From Congeria kusceri (lineage: Eukaryota > Mollusca > Bivalvia > Myida > Dreissenidae): 64,000 bases of DNA. Location of the stretch: positions 90,704,151-90,768,150 of the forward strand of contig CM051027.1 in assembly GCA_027627225.1 (NCBI GenBank), read 5' to 3'. The stretch's first letter is position 1. Each line of letters begins with the position of its first letter. The notes below the pieces were generated by a model. The model was not told the origin of the DNA, did not search any database, and saw only the letters and a list, made by a program, of their open reading frames with translations. This document shows positions 1 to 14,300 of the stretch, one piece after another. The translations under genes were made by a program, and so were the position numbers.

Positions 1-3000
1 TTGTAACTATGAAACTAATATATCGCTATACGGTCGCAAATTCTGAATTGGTTTCTGTGTGTGTATTTAATTTGTTTTGGTAAATTTATCGTTCAATGCA
101 GTACGTTAATTAAAACGCGGTATCTATTTGAACGGGAAACACAAGTAATTATGAAACAGAAGCAGATACAATTGTATTTCTGTGTTGTTTGATTGCCATG
201 TACGATATTCTACATTAGCAAAATTGCATGATTATTTATTAGTATTCATATTACATTTGTCTGTTGGTGTTCAGTAATGGTATGATTGTCAAATCAGTGA
301 AAACCTCGATCACGTTTCGACAATTTGTAGAATGAAATATAACACAAAAACATACAGGCCTTTTAGAGCTGTACTGGAAGATTGGTAAGCGACAACAATC
401 TGTTCGTGTTAACATAATCGTATAACGTCAATTACAAAACAAGTACTTAAACAAGTTTTAGCCCTGTGCTTTATTCAAAACATTATAATGTCATCAACAT
501 CAAACGCTGGTTGTTTACAATGACCACAGTAAGGCATCCATGCCCATACAGAACTTCTTGGTACAACAAGCCAGTTTAAATTAACTGCTATGACGTAAAA
601 GAATATGAATATCAAAGATAAACTTATCATTTTACTAATAGAAATATAATTTAATTTTTAATCTGGACTTTTTGGAATTGTTTTTAAGTATATAAATGTA
701 ATATACTCTAATACATATATCGATATCATAATAATTCCCTATATCAATGAAGTAACGGTGTACGAGTGTGGTGTAATGCCGCGAATTTAAATCACCCAGT
801 TGACAGTTTGCAATTAATTAAGGTCAAGAGCTTGCGCTTGTGACGGGTGATGTGACGAATAGATTCCGTTCTCTTTGCTGATTGGTGAATCTCATGAAAT
901 ACATGCAAACGAGACATCACGTCATGGTGCCGTTCAGGAAATACAAACAGACACAGTGAAAACAAGCTATAGTTCTGTGTTCTTGTTTCTAACGTTAGTA
1001 TACTCAGTAGCTATTTTAATAGAGTGCCCAAATAATATTTCCTTTGAGATTTCGAATGCAAAAGCACGCAGACGTGCACCATTTCACCAACATAACTCAT
1101 TCAGAAAACACTATTATAACTGGCAATTTTCTAGACAATCGTTGCGGGCAATTCAACAATGAAGACGTTCACGGACAGAATGGTATCGCGCTAAATATAA
1201 CTGTTTTAGGCTCTGCAAATTCACGCTTATGTTGTGCAAACGGTCTGGCGTCTAACAGTAGTGGCTCCCTTGCGGAACCATATTCAAAAGGAGAAAACTG
1301 TAGCACAAATAAAATAACTATTCAGTATTATTTGCGTTAATTTTAAAATAAAACGATATAATATATAATAGTATAAGACACAAAATCTCAATACAAATCA
1401 GTTTTATATATTTCAAATAAAGGTTAACATATAATAAATAACTTTCAAAGGTATTTAGTGGGACTTAGATTTAAATTAACTTAAAATTCAAGTACGCAGT
1501 AACAAATATACAGTAATCGTGTTGATTTGCTTATCTGCACACACTGATGTACAAATATCATAATATAATCTGGGTATAATGGAAAACACCTTAATGTAAA
1601 GATAACAGGAGGCTTATCTGGTGGAATTTGGGTTTTGTTATGATCTGTTCTTTGTAGGTCATAGAAAAAATACCAACAACAAGGTATTGTCAATACACAC
1701 GCGTTAAGCATATGTTTATAAATAACCTGATCATTATCGCGTGATAGCACATTGGGACAGCACAAACAGGAGAACAAAAAATAATATTCCTAATCGCACC
1801 CACGTGTCACTAAAAAACACACGCACGGCAGTTCTGTCTGTGCCGTGATAAGATACTAGTTCAGGTAAGAATATTGTTATTTTTATATATTTTATACTTG
1901 TACATGATTGTTGTGAACAGTTATTTTTTCTAAGTAAATATATTATACATAGAAAGAGATTATTTTACTGAAATAAGATTATGATGTTAGCATTGTTAAG
2001 ACCAACCATTTAGTATTAATCACGTATTTATTTTATCTACGGTATTTATTGTAAATTGGAATACTTACATCTATAAAAATGCAATAATTATTAATTAGAT
2101 ATCACAATAATTTTATATGATCTGAATTGCAAATAATTATATGTACTTTAATATAATATCATCTGTGCGGAATTTCAGAAACACAATGGACTTCCTCACA
2201 ACGACTTAATTAGTTGCTTGAAACCTCTCACACGCCTGTAAACGTTATAACATGACAAAGAATCGGTTTCATATAAAACTGGTATATTCCCTCTAACAAA
2301 TTTCGTTCTTGGTGATTTTACCATCCTACGTAATAGATAAATCAAAACGCTGACAGCGTAAAACGACTGTTGGCGACAAAAGAAACTATAAGCATGTGAA
2401 TTATGAGTGCATGTTTGCTAAAGCGGAAACATTTGTTTGAATGAAAGTCATTTCCCCACCTTTAAACTTGATAATATGGCTGTTTATTCAATAGTATACG
2501 ACAGAATAATATTAAAAATTATATGTAATAAACGGACACATATATTTTAAAGCTAATTATCTAATGCAAACGGAATTGAATACATGCAACAAGTCCACCT
2601 GCAACGACCCATGCAGAATACCCAATGACCCTTGGTAGTTAAGAGCATCGATTGTTAGTGATTCGTGGCCTTCTGAGTCAAAAGTACGTCATACGATGCG
2701 TGCTCTCGAGTTACATACTACAGTTTAAAATTAATTCATTGCAGTAAGTTGTTGTTAAAATATTCAGAATAAGAATCGGTTACATGAAATAGCACTTTAA
2801 CAACGAGTCAAAAATAACCGATTTAGCGCATTAATTAAGTAGTCTTATTCCAGGACATCCGGGTGAATATTTCGGTTACATACAAGTTAATACTGAGAAT
2901 AGGGGTGTCATTAATGTAACGTAACATTTAGAATAAATTGACTTTTTAAGAAACTGTAATTATATTAAATCATATGATGTACACATTATAATACACATGA

Positions 3001-4439
3001 CATACATTTTCTTAAATAATTAAAAGGTAAAAAAAACATTCGTGACTTTTGGCTGTTTTAAGGAAGGACCCTTTCACGTTTCGATTTACTGACTCGTAGT
3101 CTGCAAAGAAAAGAAGTAGTTTTCCGCGATACCTGTTTTGGAAATAACGCTCTCTAAGGACTGTTGGCTTCCGCCAACAGTCTAAAAAGTGACATACGGT
3201 ATGTGTAAAAGTCCATGCAGAAGTACAGACAGACAAAGTACAGGCAGGACACGGAATAGTTCTAGTTTGTATAGTTTGATAGCTTTTTTTATAGCTTTTT
3301 TCTCTGAGAGGCATTAGAACGTCTCCCGCGAGTTTTCGAATGAAATATCATGCATTACTGGACCATTTCATGAACATATATCTTGTATGCAGTATAATAA
3401 TCTGTAAAAAGAGCACGTCATTTAACAGGTTCTCTAGAGAGGTGTACGATTTAAGATTTTTTAAGAGATATATTCTCAGATGATTGATTTTATCACGGTG
3501 TTTATTAAGATCAAAGTCAAATGTTTGTCTAGGCTAAGGCATTCAATAACCCATGTATACACGTTACATTAGAAATTTAGAAAGTATTAAAACAGTAATA
3601 AGGCCATACACCTACTCCAATAAGAGCTATCATCGTGGAAGTCATGATAATGTTACATGTATCTGTTTGCTATATTTAAAAAAAAGGAAAAAAGGCATCC
3701 ATCGTGCTTAAATCTAATCAGTTCACCCGCATGAATGAAAATAAAACATTATTTAGATAGACGGTCCACACGAAATGATAACAAAGTTAAAATACAATAT
3801 AATAAAATGATAAGTGTAACGCTGTTCTGAAACCAAAGGAATTGTTTAATTGAACATCGACTTTGTGTCTTCAGGTAGTCTAGGTGCAGTACTTCTCAAA
3901 CACAAGTGTGGTTGTAAGTTCACATGAAATGTCATATCTACCCATGTCCGAAGTTCATGAGCAAGTAACTGAACTTACTGAATCAAATAAAATAAAATAG
4001 CATAACACATGTTATTCACAAAACGCACATATCCAGCAACATTAATATCGACAACTAAATTTGATATCAGTGCCCATACCCACAAAGCGCCTAAGTGAAA
4101 ACCTAAGTAAATAACTTTAAATAATAAAATTCCTTAAGTCTGTGGCAGGTTCATTTAAAGTGTATTATGTCTTAAATATCTTAATCTGGTAAATAAACAA
4201 CGAATGTATCGTATTTTACCATATTTTACGTATAAAATATTGATTTCCACGAAGAAAATTGTGCTTTAATTTGTGACTTAAATATGACTTAAGTTAAGAC
4301 TTTCGTTAGGAGTTTGTGGATATGGCCCCAGAGAAGCTAAGAACATTTTTCCTGAAATTTCATTTTTTTTTAAATGTCAAAACATATGTATTGTTAACGG
4401 TTTAGCTTGATATCAATGATATCTACGTACAAATGTGCC
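1..4439. other. Gene-free AT-rich region
   Basis: No coding exon is supported here. Two overlapping open frames of 95 and 98 codons (875-1162 and 1044-1340) are present, but they have no recognisable domain. Part of the stretch (about 90-560) is an old duplicate of 6,385-6,900. A block at about 3,285-3,370 resembles blocks near 8,260-8,330 and 14,830-14,880, and in the other orientation near 12,160-12,215. The rest shows nothing I can identify. Confidence 0.5.
90..560 (+). repeat. Old duplicated segment, copy 1 (partner 6,385-6,900)
   Basis: The order of recognisable words is the same in both copies: 'gggaaacaga/gggaaacaca', 'agcagat', 'gtttgattgccat', 'gatattct', 'ttagagctgta' and 'cgacaatctg', then 'atgtcatc' and 'cacaatgac'. 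Divergence is high and small indels are frequent, so this is an old duplication or two copies of an unidentified dispersed repeat. No open frame is conserved between the copies. Confidence 0.5.
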
Positions 4440-5280
4440 TCTAATTGCTTGTCGCAACCCCCCCCCCCCCCTCCCCTAGCATGCTTCGCAAGAGATAGCT
4501 TTTGTGTGTTTGTTCTGGAGATCGCTTTTACAAACAATTACCGAAACAGAGATCATTTACCATCCCCGGAGCCGTACTTATAGTAATGCATTAGTATCCA
4601 TATGTCACCTGACATTCGCCAGAGTGTTACTATCAACTGGAGTTATGAGTTCAAATCATCTTATAAAAAACAATATATAAGTAAGTGAAATGCGTGTATT
4701 AAATGGGGTTATGTTGATTTAAGTGAGTAAATTAAGTAATACATATAAGGAATTGTAACGAATACTAATAAAACGGTTTTCGAACCTTGTATAAGCTTTC
4801 AGATTGAAGTTGGTTATTTACCGACGAAAACGTTCGTGTAACAAGCTATGCTAATGCCAGATGACAATTTTAAATTTTCAACGTTAGAATATTTAGTTCC
4901 GTGCAAATATATACCACACACTCAAGATAAAACGCATTATCACTAGAACATAATATGTACCAAATAATATTTCCCGACTAACTAAATAAATTAAACGAGA
5001 AATTTCACTTTCATCTTATGCGAGCGATGCAGTCGGTCTAGCAATAAACAGAGCTGTTTGATGTGTGAGAACTGTGGACTGTCTGATATTAATTTTCCTA
5101 TTGAAAAATATATTTGATATGTTGTCCGCCGTTCCAGGTCAGTCTTTTAATTGTCTGCTTTCAGGAGAAGCGACCGTATGTCCCTACAATAATGAACATT
5201 AGCACACCATCGCATTCCTATGAAATTCATTTAAATTTATCGCCGATTTAATAAATGATCAATGAGCAATCAGACAAAGT
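4440..5280 (+). repeat. Old duplicated segment, partner of 17,255-18,030
   Basis: This stretch aligns by eye with 17,255-18,030 in the same orientation. Shared anchors include 'ctctaattgcttg', 'gagaaatttcacttt', 'gagctgtttgat', 'gagaactgtggac', 'tgttgtccgccgttccaggt', 'gcgaccgtatgtccctac' and 'gacaaagtacgta'. The 5,090-5,260 part is the best conserved. A run of C at about 4,459-4,472 is specific to this copy. No coding frame is conserved, and the nature of the repeat is unknown. Confidence 0.65.
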
Positions 5281-5699
5281 ACGTACTGTGCCTCTCTGTC
5301 TCAATTGATAGAATTTAATGGTTTGATAGCTGCAACGATGCCAATAATAAGAAGACCAATATATAAAGACTGTGCGGTTTTCAATGTTCAATGCTGATGC
5401 CATGTTTTACTACTGATAATAAGTCAACGGAAATTATTTTCAATATTCCCAAATATTTTTGTTGGTTTCACCATTTTTTTCTACAAAAGTATCCAAAATG
5501 AGTGCATTCTAAAAAAGGGCTTCGACACATTCCGATATCGAAGTAATGCAAGTTAAAAAATTGGTGTTGCTATACTGGCCACAGTCAATTTTGCTTGCTG
5601 ACATTATTCACACACTTATCGTCCAAGAGAACGATCACATTGACCAGTCATTGTTGTGCTACAATACCTGAAAGATATTTAAAACTATACCGTTGAATT

Positions 5700-6318
5700 T
5701 CATATATAAAATGAGTTTCATTAACATATTTCAATTTCTGCTCGAGTTATTGAGCATAAACTTTTTTCTGTTTTTAGTAACAGTGACCTTGACCTCGACC
5801 CCACCCCGAATGCAATCCCAAGTACTGCTTTAGGGTATATACTACTTAATGCATGAAGATTCATTCTCGATTTGGAGAGTGGAAATCGAAAGTTGATTCC
5901 GCAGCCCCACCAACTTGAATGAAAGATTTTTAAGTGTAAACAGGCCCACAATTTTCACAAATTTCAAACTAGAGTTATCAAAACTGGCCTATGGGTTCAT
6001 TTAAATTATTCAAGCCATTTCTGAGCAACTAGCTCACAAAAAAACTTTAAGCTATCCAAATAGCTTATATGATAAATTCCTATGTGTAAAAAGGCCCATA
6101 ATTTTGACAAATATTTTTAACTAAAGTTACTAAACTTGGCCTATAGGTTTATATAAATATGGGCAATAAATGTTTTAAGTTTGAATGAAATCCTTTTAGC
6201 CCTTTCTAAGAAACTAGCTTACCGAAAAAAAACGTTAACCTAGCCCGACGGCCGACACCGACGCCGACGCCGGGGCGAGTAGAATAGCTTGCCTTTTCTT
6301 CGAAAAGTCGAGCTAAAA
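5700..6318 (-). mobile_element. Non-autonomous element with GACTTTTCGAAG-type end, reverse orientation
   Basis: Read on the minus strand, the segment begins at about 6,318 with a terminus of the form 'gctcgactttTCGAAG'. It then runs through a GC-rich 'cgccccggcgtcggcg' block into two imperfect ~155-bp internal repeats that include 'actagctcac' and 'ggcccataattttgac'. The same terminus opens the larger element at 25,935 inside the DNAAF1 gene, so both belong to one family. No transposase frame is present. The left boundary (about 5,700) is approximate. Confidence 0.5.
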
Positions 6319-6384
6319 ATGTATTCATCACTGCATGGCCTCAAGTTCTCAATCCATCTAGGCGTATGTAATTTGATTATTTAA

Positions 6385-6900
6385 TTATTTTGTAACACAA
6401 TATTTTAATTAACATGGTTGATATGTTAGAATGGGAAACAGAATGGCATGAATATAAGCAGATGCAAATATATTGTTGTAAAGTTTGATTGCCATACAAT
6501 ATCCCCTATTCGATAAAATATGATATTCTGTACCAAAGATTTTATGATTAACCATTAATATTCATAGTGTCCATTAGTAACTGTATGATTGACATGTTGC
6601 TCTTAAAACCCAATACCGTTTCCACGATTTATAACATGTGACACTACACGTAAAATGCCAGACATCTGAACAGCAGTGTTTTACAATTATAGTTTCTGTA
6701 TGTTTAGAGCTGTAATTAAACATTGATAAGAAACGACAATCTGAAATGTTATTATTACTTTAATTCTAAGCTAATTAAGTTTTTAGCATGCTTATTATTC
6801 AAGACCTAATTACTATGTCATCCATTCCAAAACATGGATGTTCACAATGACAAATGCTCAGTAATAGTGCATTTCATTCCTATACAAAAATTATGCAATG
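6385..6900 (+). repeat. Old duplicated segment, copy 2 (partner 90-560)
   Basis: It is collinear with 90-560 over roughly 500 bases and diverged by substitutions and indels. The same anchor words occur in the same order and orientation. Its function is unknown. It lies just after an inverted-repeat element end (to about 6,318). Confidence 0.5.
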
Positions 6901-7717
6901 CATTTTTAGTTACCTAGTATGATGTGAAAGACTATCAATAATACAAATCAATTGATTTACCTTACAAAATACAAAGTTCTGTTCTTGTACAATAATATGA
7001 AAATGGTCTATTAAATATGCTAGATACATATGCATACCCTAAAAAAATAACTATCATGGTTATGCAAATTGTATTCATGTTATGACAATTATTGTCCACT
7101 TTTTTTTTTTAGATCTGTGTAGAATATAGGGCCATTTTACACATTAAACAGTAGGCTTGTATAGTAAAGAACAAACTAAAATAATTGGAGGTTTAACAGT
7201 TTAAGTGTTATGAACGATAGAGATATGTTAAAAATCTTGGATGTTGTTAGGGTTCTGAACACGCATTTGCAACATTAAGATTGCTAATAAATCAATTTTA
7301 TACATCATTAAAATCAATCTAGATCAGTATATGATCATATTATAAAAAAATGACAGAACCAAATTGTAAAGCAAGTGGGCAATGTTCGCGTTTGATGATG
7401 ATGAATAAAAGTATATATTAAAAATAGTTTACTTTACAAGAGATAGCTATTTACAATGGTTTCAATTTAGGATTATTTACCAAAGAGTAGGCACAAATTC
7501 CTTACTGAAGAAAATCTCACCTGTCAATTATACGTGTACATTCCGCACGGAGCATAAATAAACAATAATTCATCTCTTTTCGAATTTTGAAAAATCAAAA
7601 AGGGACTTGTTTACAGATTTTTGTATTGTTCAAAATATGTCAACTCATGTTTAAACCCGAAAAAAGCATCTGAACTCAAGACCTCAACTATTATAACGAC
7701 AAAAGCACCAAAAGAAA

Positions 7718-7800
7718 AAACGTCCCGCCACCGGGGATCGAACATACGACCTCCGGCCAAAAGTCTGACACGCTAAACACTCGTCCTTTCTGATTCATAC
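7718..7800 (-). repeat. tRNA-derived SINE head (degenerate)
   Basis: The minus strand has a B-box-like 'gttcgatcccc' and an anticodon-arm-like 'gtcagacttttggccgg', followed by 'ggtcgtatgttcgatcccc'. This resembles the 3' half of an Arg- or Leu-type tRNA. The A box and acceptor stem are poor, so it is more likely a SINE or tRNA pseudogene than a functional tRNA. Confidence 0.4.
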
Positions 7801-8639
7801 ACGTCCGTTTAAGTTTTCTTTATGTAAGTGATTCACGTGTTTCCACCTATTTCAACGAAAACAACAGAAACACTCCGAAATATTCAACCGTTTCGCGTTA
7901 GAAACGCTTTATTACTTTGTCCATTTAAATTGATGAGTACTCATAAACAAAACATTTTTCTGCGACAAACATTTTGGAAATTGTCTTTTGTTTTCAATCT
8001 GTGAACACGTCCCTTTAATTAAAAATATAAACCAAGGTTTGGTACACTTATTAAACATAAGCAACACTCTAAATTGTAAGACTTGTTATTTTTGGAATAT
8101 TAAACACGCAAAATACAAGATCAATAAGTTATGCTTTGAAATAAAAAAATACAATATTGTTTGTAGAATTAATACATATTTTACTTATTGCATATATAGC
8201 AATATATGCAGGGAAAACAGATGGCCACAGCAAGTATTAGTCTTGCTGTTTTTATTTAATTGATTGGCAAGAGAACATTTCCTCGTGGTTTCGAACGAAA
8301 TATTAAGGATTAGTGGATCATTTAATAAAAATAACTATTTCAAAACAATTGGGCAAACAAAGTTTTTGCAAGTCGTACTATTTATCGTTTTAGAGCTGTA
8401 ATCTTGAGTTCACCGAAATCATTACAATTATAACGTAATTTATTAAGATCATGGTCTATTGTGTGGCAAGGATAAAAAAAGCATTGGCAATGTATTAACC
8501 TAAGTTCAGTACAGCGCACACAATTAGTATTAAAAATGTATAAGGCCCCATTTTGAATGTTCAGATATTGTGTACTACATAATGTAAATAGCAAATAGAT
8601 GTCGGCCATATTGTGTTGTGATAGAGAATCCATTGTCCC

Positions 8640-9030
8640 GTTTTCTTTTATTTTAGTGCCTATGGCAAAGAAATGGATTCGTTCAACCCTAAATGTATTC
8701 AGTTTGTATCCACATGAGACCCTAAATGTATTCAGTTTGTATCCACATGAGACCCTAAATGTATTCAGTTTGTATATCCACATGAGAATAAATACTTATT
8801 AAGAGTACCCAAACAAATCACCAAAATGAGAACAACAAATAGAAAGGCATTTGTTAACGATATATTAACTAAAATATTATGTTCCTCGATGAAAGGAAAT
8901 TGTTTTTATGAACGGTTTGATTCTGTGCCCATGGTCTATCCAATTGCAGTATATCTTTAACGCAGCTGTATTTGGCAGTTTTGTGGACGATTATGTGTGG
9001 GGAATCCATCAATGTATTAATACCAAACAT
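8640..9030 (+). repeat. Dispersed repeat module with 33-bp tandem triplication
   Basis: The module contains 'gtgcctatggcaaag' and three head-to-tail copies of a 33-bp unit (8,686-8,718, 8,719-8,751 and 8,752-8,786, the last with a 2-3 base insertion). It continues to 'ccaattgcagtata' and 'gggaatccatcaatg'. Related modules occur at 15,375-15,850 and 16,960-17,215. The 133-codon and 67-codon open frames here arise from the repeat and are not considered genes. Confidence 0.6.
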
Positions 9031-9039
9031 CGAATGACA

Positions 9040-11238
9040 TCGTTTTATATGTTACTGTTTGGTTTTCTGCAAAACTACTTTTATTAATTTTGGGTGCATA
9101 GATTTCGGTCTTTTATGTCGACGTGTTGGCGCCTTTGAGATGCCATATCCAGCCAATTGTTTTAAATAAATATATATAAAAATATATTTCATGATTGTTA
9201 TCTTCCCATATTGAACACAAACAAAACGGTCGATATTCTACTATATGTTTTCTTTAAGGGATCTTTTTACATTTAAACAATATTTAAATTACCATGCGTC
9301 CGGCAGTGTGCCTCAGTGATATTATGTCATTCTATCATAATACTTTGTCAAATAACAAAACCGACGATTTATCGAATCGGCGATACATTCAAATAAATCT
9401 AATATGTCGAATATAAAATTCGATGGTATGCTAATGATTATTATTGTAGAGGCATACGATCGTTGCTCCTTATAGCAGACGATCAAAAGACTAACTGGAA
9501 CAGCCGTCAACATATCAAATATATTTCAAGGGAAATTATAACACCAGACCGTACAGTTCTTATAGATTAAACAGGTATTTTTATTGTTAACGCGTTTGCC
9601 GCACGTAAGATGAAAGTTAAGTTTTCCATCTGACAATGCTTTGCATTGACCATCCCATGGCGTTGAAGTTTTAATCAGTTTATGGTTTGTGTTGTGCTGT
9701 GCGGATTGTACTGTGTTATATAATTGCTAACTTACCTCAAATAAAGGACGTACGGATGTTTAGAAGGGTTTCTTTCCTGCTGTTGTATCTGGGGCTTTAT
9801 TTATCTTATGTGGGATGGTGCAATGTCACGTCTATGGATTGTCTATAGAGCTGCCAACCACCCTCGTGTTGGAGAGATACTGCACTTGAATAAGCCTAAA
9901 ATACTCCCAAATATGTAAGGCTTATGATCTACATGCATCACAGAGGCATAGGGAAGAATCATTATGATTAAATTAAAGTCCCATAAAAAAGAACACTTAA
10001 AATCGACTATTCTGTTTGTTTTCAATTCAGTTGGAACAAAATGATAAAGTAACAATTATTCCTAAAGCAATTGGCTGGTTATGGTGTCTCAAAGGCGCAA
10101 ACATGGCGACATGCCAGAACGTCAATCATACGCGCAAAATTGTTGCAAGTGAATATGCAGGACTCCCAACTCCCAACACAGGTTTGTCTATATAACTGCA
10201 AAATAATTAATTACAACTGTGTTGTAGATGCACTGCTTTTAGACAGTTTGTGGCCCCATCATCAATGTTTCATAAAAACACGTCCCTTTGATTGAGGAAG
10301 ATGCTGTGCTTCACGTAATATTTCTATTAATATCTGTTTGTGAATCGCCTGGAGAATTTCTTCTCATGTGGATATGAACTGATTGAATTTAGGGTTGATA
10401 GAAACCTCTTCGTCGTAGACGCTTAAATCATAGCAAACAAATTTAAGGATATGTATAGTTTGTTTCAGAATATCTCGATATAAATAGATCAGCGCAACAC
10501 AATATAGTCTGTTTATGGGTATACTCAAATTTCCTTATTACATATTGTAGAAGAGCTGTGTTTGTCAGTGTGAAGATCCGTTGTCTCTCCATAAAATGAC
10601 AGACAATGCAACAAACAAAAACATAGTCATATAACTTTGCTATTAATTTCTAGTTAAAACTGTGGCACTTCCATAAAGGTAAATGTTATCATCAACATTA
10701 CGGTCGGAACAATATATTCAAACGTTAATTTATTAGTTAACTAGTCAACATTTAGTGATCATTAATGGTACGAATTGCGTATACAAATACGCCTGTGCGA
10801 ACACTTAGTTGAAAAGTCGACAAGTTAAAACTGCTTAAGAAATGTTTTAAATGAACCTCATCAGTGCGAGGTACGGGGTACTATTAATTAAAACTTGCAA
10901 CTATGCAAAGTTGTTTTAAATTCATTTACAATTTCGTGTTGGATATGGGATACTGTATTAGGAGTGTTCAAAGTATTTTCAACCAAAGAAATAACATCCG
11001 CTTTTATACTTTTTTTATCTGTATATAGTACCCTGTACATTACACCTTCGCCAGTGTAAACAAAAATCTAATTCACGGGCCATTTCTCAGTTCCTAACAC
11101 CTCCAGTATCACTGCGTATTACCGATTCGACTTCACGCACACACTATATGCATTTATATTAAACTAAACCGATGTTAAACAATCAAAATACGTTCGGCCG
11201 CTATATGAAATTAATCACTGTAGATGTGATATTGAGTA
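9040..11238. other. No feature recognised
   Basis: This is AT-rich sequence without a supported exon, tandem repeat or RNA gene. Short open frames of 63-74 codons are not supported by any family resemblance. Confidence 0.5.
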
Positions 11239-11320
11239 GACACCCGGATAGCTCAGTTTGGAGAGCTCTCGCCTTATTAGAGAGAGGTCCCGGATTCGAA
11301 CACCAGCCTTGCTACCAAAG
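11239..11320 (+). repeat. tRNA-like SINE head or tRNA pseudogene
   Basis: The sequence contains an A-box-like 'tagctcagtttggagagc', which can form a D arm, and a B-box-like 'ggattcgaac'. The acceptor arms ('gtagaca' and 'ttgctac') pair only partly and the T stem is weak. I read it as a degenerate tRNA-derived retroposon head. A functional tRNA is unlikely because of the mismatched stems. Confidence 0.45.
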
Positions 11321-14300
11321 TTTCTCAACATGTGTGATTGCATGTCAATAGATAAATTGGAATTACAATTATTCATTGGCAGTATATACAGTACGATGAA
11401 AACTACATTTTAATGGTCTATTGGAGCTATCATAAATAGAAAACTGCTCTGACAGTAGTCCGAGTTTACAATGAAAGAACTTAATTCCATCACGGTACAC
11501 AAGTTCAAATGACTTTAATGATATACACGAGAACTTAAGTACATCGAAGAATTTCATGACCAAATGATAACTGAAATGCATTGTTATTTGATAGCTTATG
11601 TACACATTAAAATAGATTTTTAATAAAACTTTACTGTTCGCTGTTAACATTCCAAATTCCATTATGTCGGTGCTTCCGAATTACTAGTCAAGAATAACAA
11701 TACCAAACAAATTAAGCGAACGATGGGCATAAAAAAGATAAATAGCGATTGTAAATGCAAACGTATACGATACTCAGATATATGTTCATACATCTATAAA
11801 TTGGTCCTAAGCCAAATACATAAACAATGAAATAGCAATTAACAGTTGATCCTCAGTGGGAGACGCCATTGTTCGTATATGTCTTACTCACTGTTTCGAT
11901 ACATTCGGCCGGGAACCAAACTAAATAGGGCCTCGAATAGTACGGTATTCATGTATTTATTTTAGACGTGTATACATTGGTCCGTGAATGTTTGTTTTCA
12001 TCCTTGACACACATTCGTCCTTTATCTTGATAAATAGTTTTATAAACATGATGGAGTCAAAACTAATCTGTTTAATGACAAGGTTTACGCCTACGAAGGG
12101 AATTTGGAAATAAAATAAAAATTTCTACTTGCAAAACTATCTGAATGAGTGATGTTTATAAAATGATCCACTAATCTGTTATATTTCATTCAAAACACTA
12201 GGGAAATGTTCTTTTTACGCAATGAAAATATACAAAATAACCAATGAAGCTACCACTATAACTTTTGTCTACACGGTGTCTGTATTCCCTCTATGGTGCC
12301 ATGCGCAGACATGTTGGCTATTTGGCATTTATTTCATGCAATGGATGGAACAAACATTAACGAGAACTAAATTTCTTCTCATTTATTCATTAGACCAACA
12401 GTCATTGCGCTATAATTCAAGCTGCTAGCATGACGTATTAAATTTAAAAATAAGTTTCTTACATCGTTTTTTCAATTATATATATTTGAAATATAGGTGT
12501 GGTACTAGTAATTTAATAATTTATAAAATATATGACTAAATCAGAAAGTACGTGACATTCTTGCACAGGCTTATCAGCTCAATGACTTCTTTGCTCAATT
12601 TTAGTTATCTTGAAAGTAATATTTTGTCTATTGCCAAACAGATAGTATGTACTGCAGAGGAGTGGTAACAGTGTTCCAGACATAAAACTAAATAACACCA
12701 AACAGCTTTTTGTCCATCCAATTTAAATCGACGTGTTGTTTGATTTATGAAAAGCACCGAACTGGTTCACAATTATCATGAATGTTTTGCTTTGTCTGTC
12801 TATTTAATGCAATGTAATTTGAATTGTTGAAATAATGTAAAACTATTGACACATGTGGGCTATAAACAAGAAATGTCCTTTAAAAAAAGACAATCGGCGT
12901 TGACATTAACAATGAGATATCATTTTACACTAAACATAATACAAGAGAGCCAAGATGATCGGTTACGCGGCTTCTCGGACCCCAGATTTTTCGGTCCCCA
13001 CCTAGACAAGGCGACTTCTCGGAGCCCAGATTTTTTTAGCACCAAAAGAAAACTTCTCATATACCAAATTTAATGTGTGATTAATTCAATAATTATTAAT
13101 ATTTGTACCGTGAATAAAGCGATCATACCTCCCCATGTTTTAACCAGCGATACATGAATAACCTAAATAATCTACGTTAACATCATTATTATATAAATGT
13201 GTCAGGTTGGAAGTTATTTATGCATAATACATACACATTTGGAAGTCAGTTAATCATTTATACTGTGTATCTTTATGAAAAGCAATCTTTAGGGAACATT
13301 CAGCGCATGTGAAATAATGATGACTTCCATTTTTGATAACACAAACATAAAATTTCATTAGACTATGGCGATTTAAAATTATATTCGGTAGGAATATGAT
13401 GTATCAAGGGTTTCTGTGTATAATTGGTATTGCAAATAATGTATTAATGCTACGAAAATGAAGTAAAAGTAACGTGAATAACATTTCGACTTATTCCGTT
13501 ATTTATTTCACCACATTTTATTTATTTAAAGATATCTTTTTATAGCTTGATTAACATATACTGGAGAAGTTGATAGAAATGTGCAATTATATTTAGTGCT
13601 TAATAGAACGCAACCGCCATTCAATTTCCAATTAACATGCACAGTAAGTTTATAAACATAAATTCCCCATTTATTGAAATTTACGCTCTTATGATTCTCT
13701 GGACGCTAATTAATGCCTAATATTATAACAGCTATACACCGGCAGCTGAACGCGCGCTAATTTTAGAAAGATGGTGTGTTGAACTCGCTAGAATCAATTG
13801 TTATTTATAGAGCGTGCCACTAGGCTAAACAAAACAGTGGATTAATTCCGAGAACGAATATAACATTCTGTTCTTGACATACAATGATAAAATATGTTCA
13901 TTATTATGTTCAGTTCTAGAGTATATGTCGAAGAAATGATTATAACTTTAGTTTAACCGCTTATGTAAACAATCACTTACATTTTAATCCCCAAAAGTAT
14001 GCAACAGTTGTTGGTATACATTAAACCACTGTTGTAAGTTTGCATTCCCTAAAAATACAATATTTGCCAAATTCTATTGGCATTCAATTTTACCGCTGCA
14101 TAATTATCGCAAGAAATCTAGGTCAAAAGTGATCTTAGACAGCTACGCCGAAAAATCAAATTATTATACATTTTTAAAAAAGAATTTCATTCGCTTATGA
14201 AATACACATATTCAAAACACAATGCATATTTTATATGTCTATTCAACATTAATGGCACCAACTACGCTTGCATTTATGATGCAAACAGTTTAAGTGATAT

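Noticed and set aside
875..1340. Two overlapping open frames (95 and 98 codons), one with a hydrophobic segment
   Set aside because: No recognisable domain, no promoter or splice evidence, and the length is within chance for this region. Recorded only as part of a gene-free stretch.
8382..8802. Opposite-strand open frames of 133 and 67 codons
   Set aside because: They depend on the 33-bp tandem repeat, whose unit length is a multiple of three and so keeps frames open.
11239..11320. Functional tRNA gene
   Set aside because: The A and B boxes are recognisable, but acceptor and T stems pair poorly. The same caution applies to the tRNA-like segments at 7,718, 47,108, 49,840 and 54,387.
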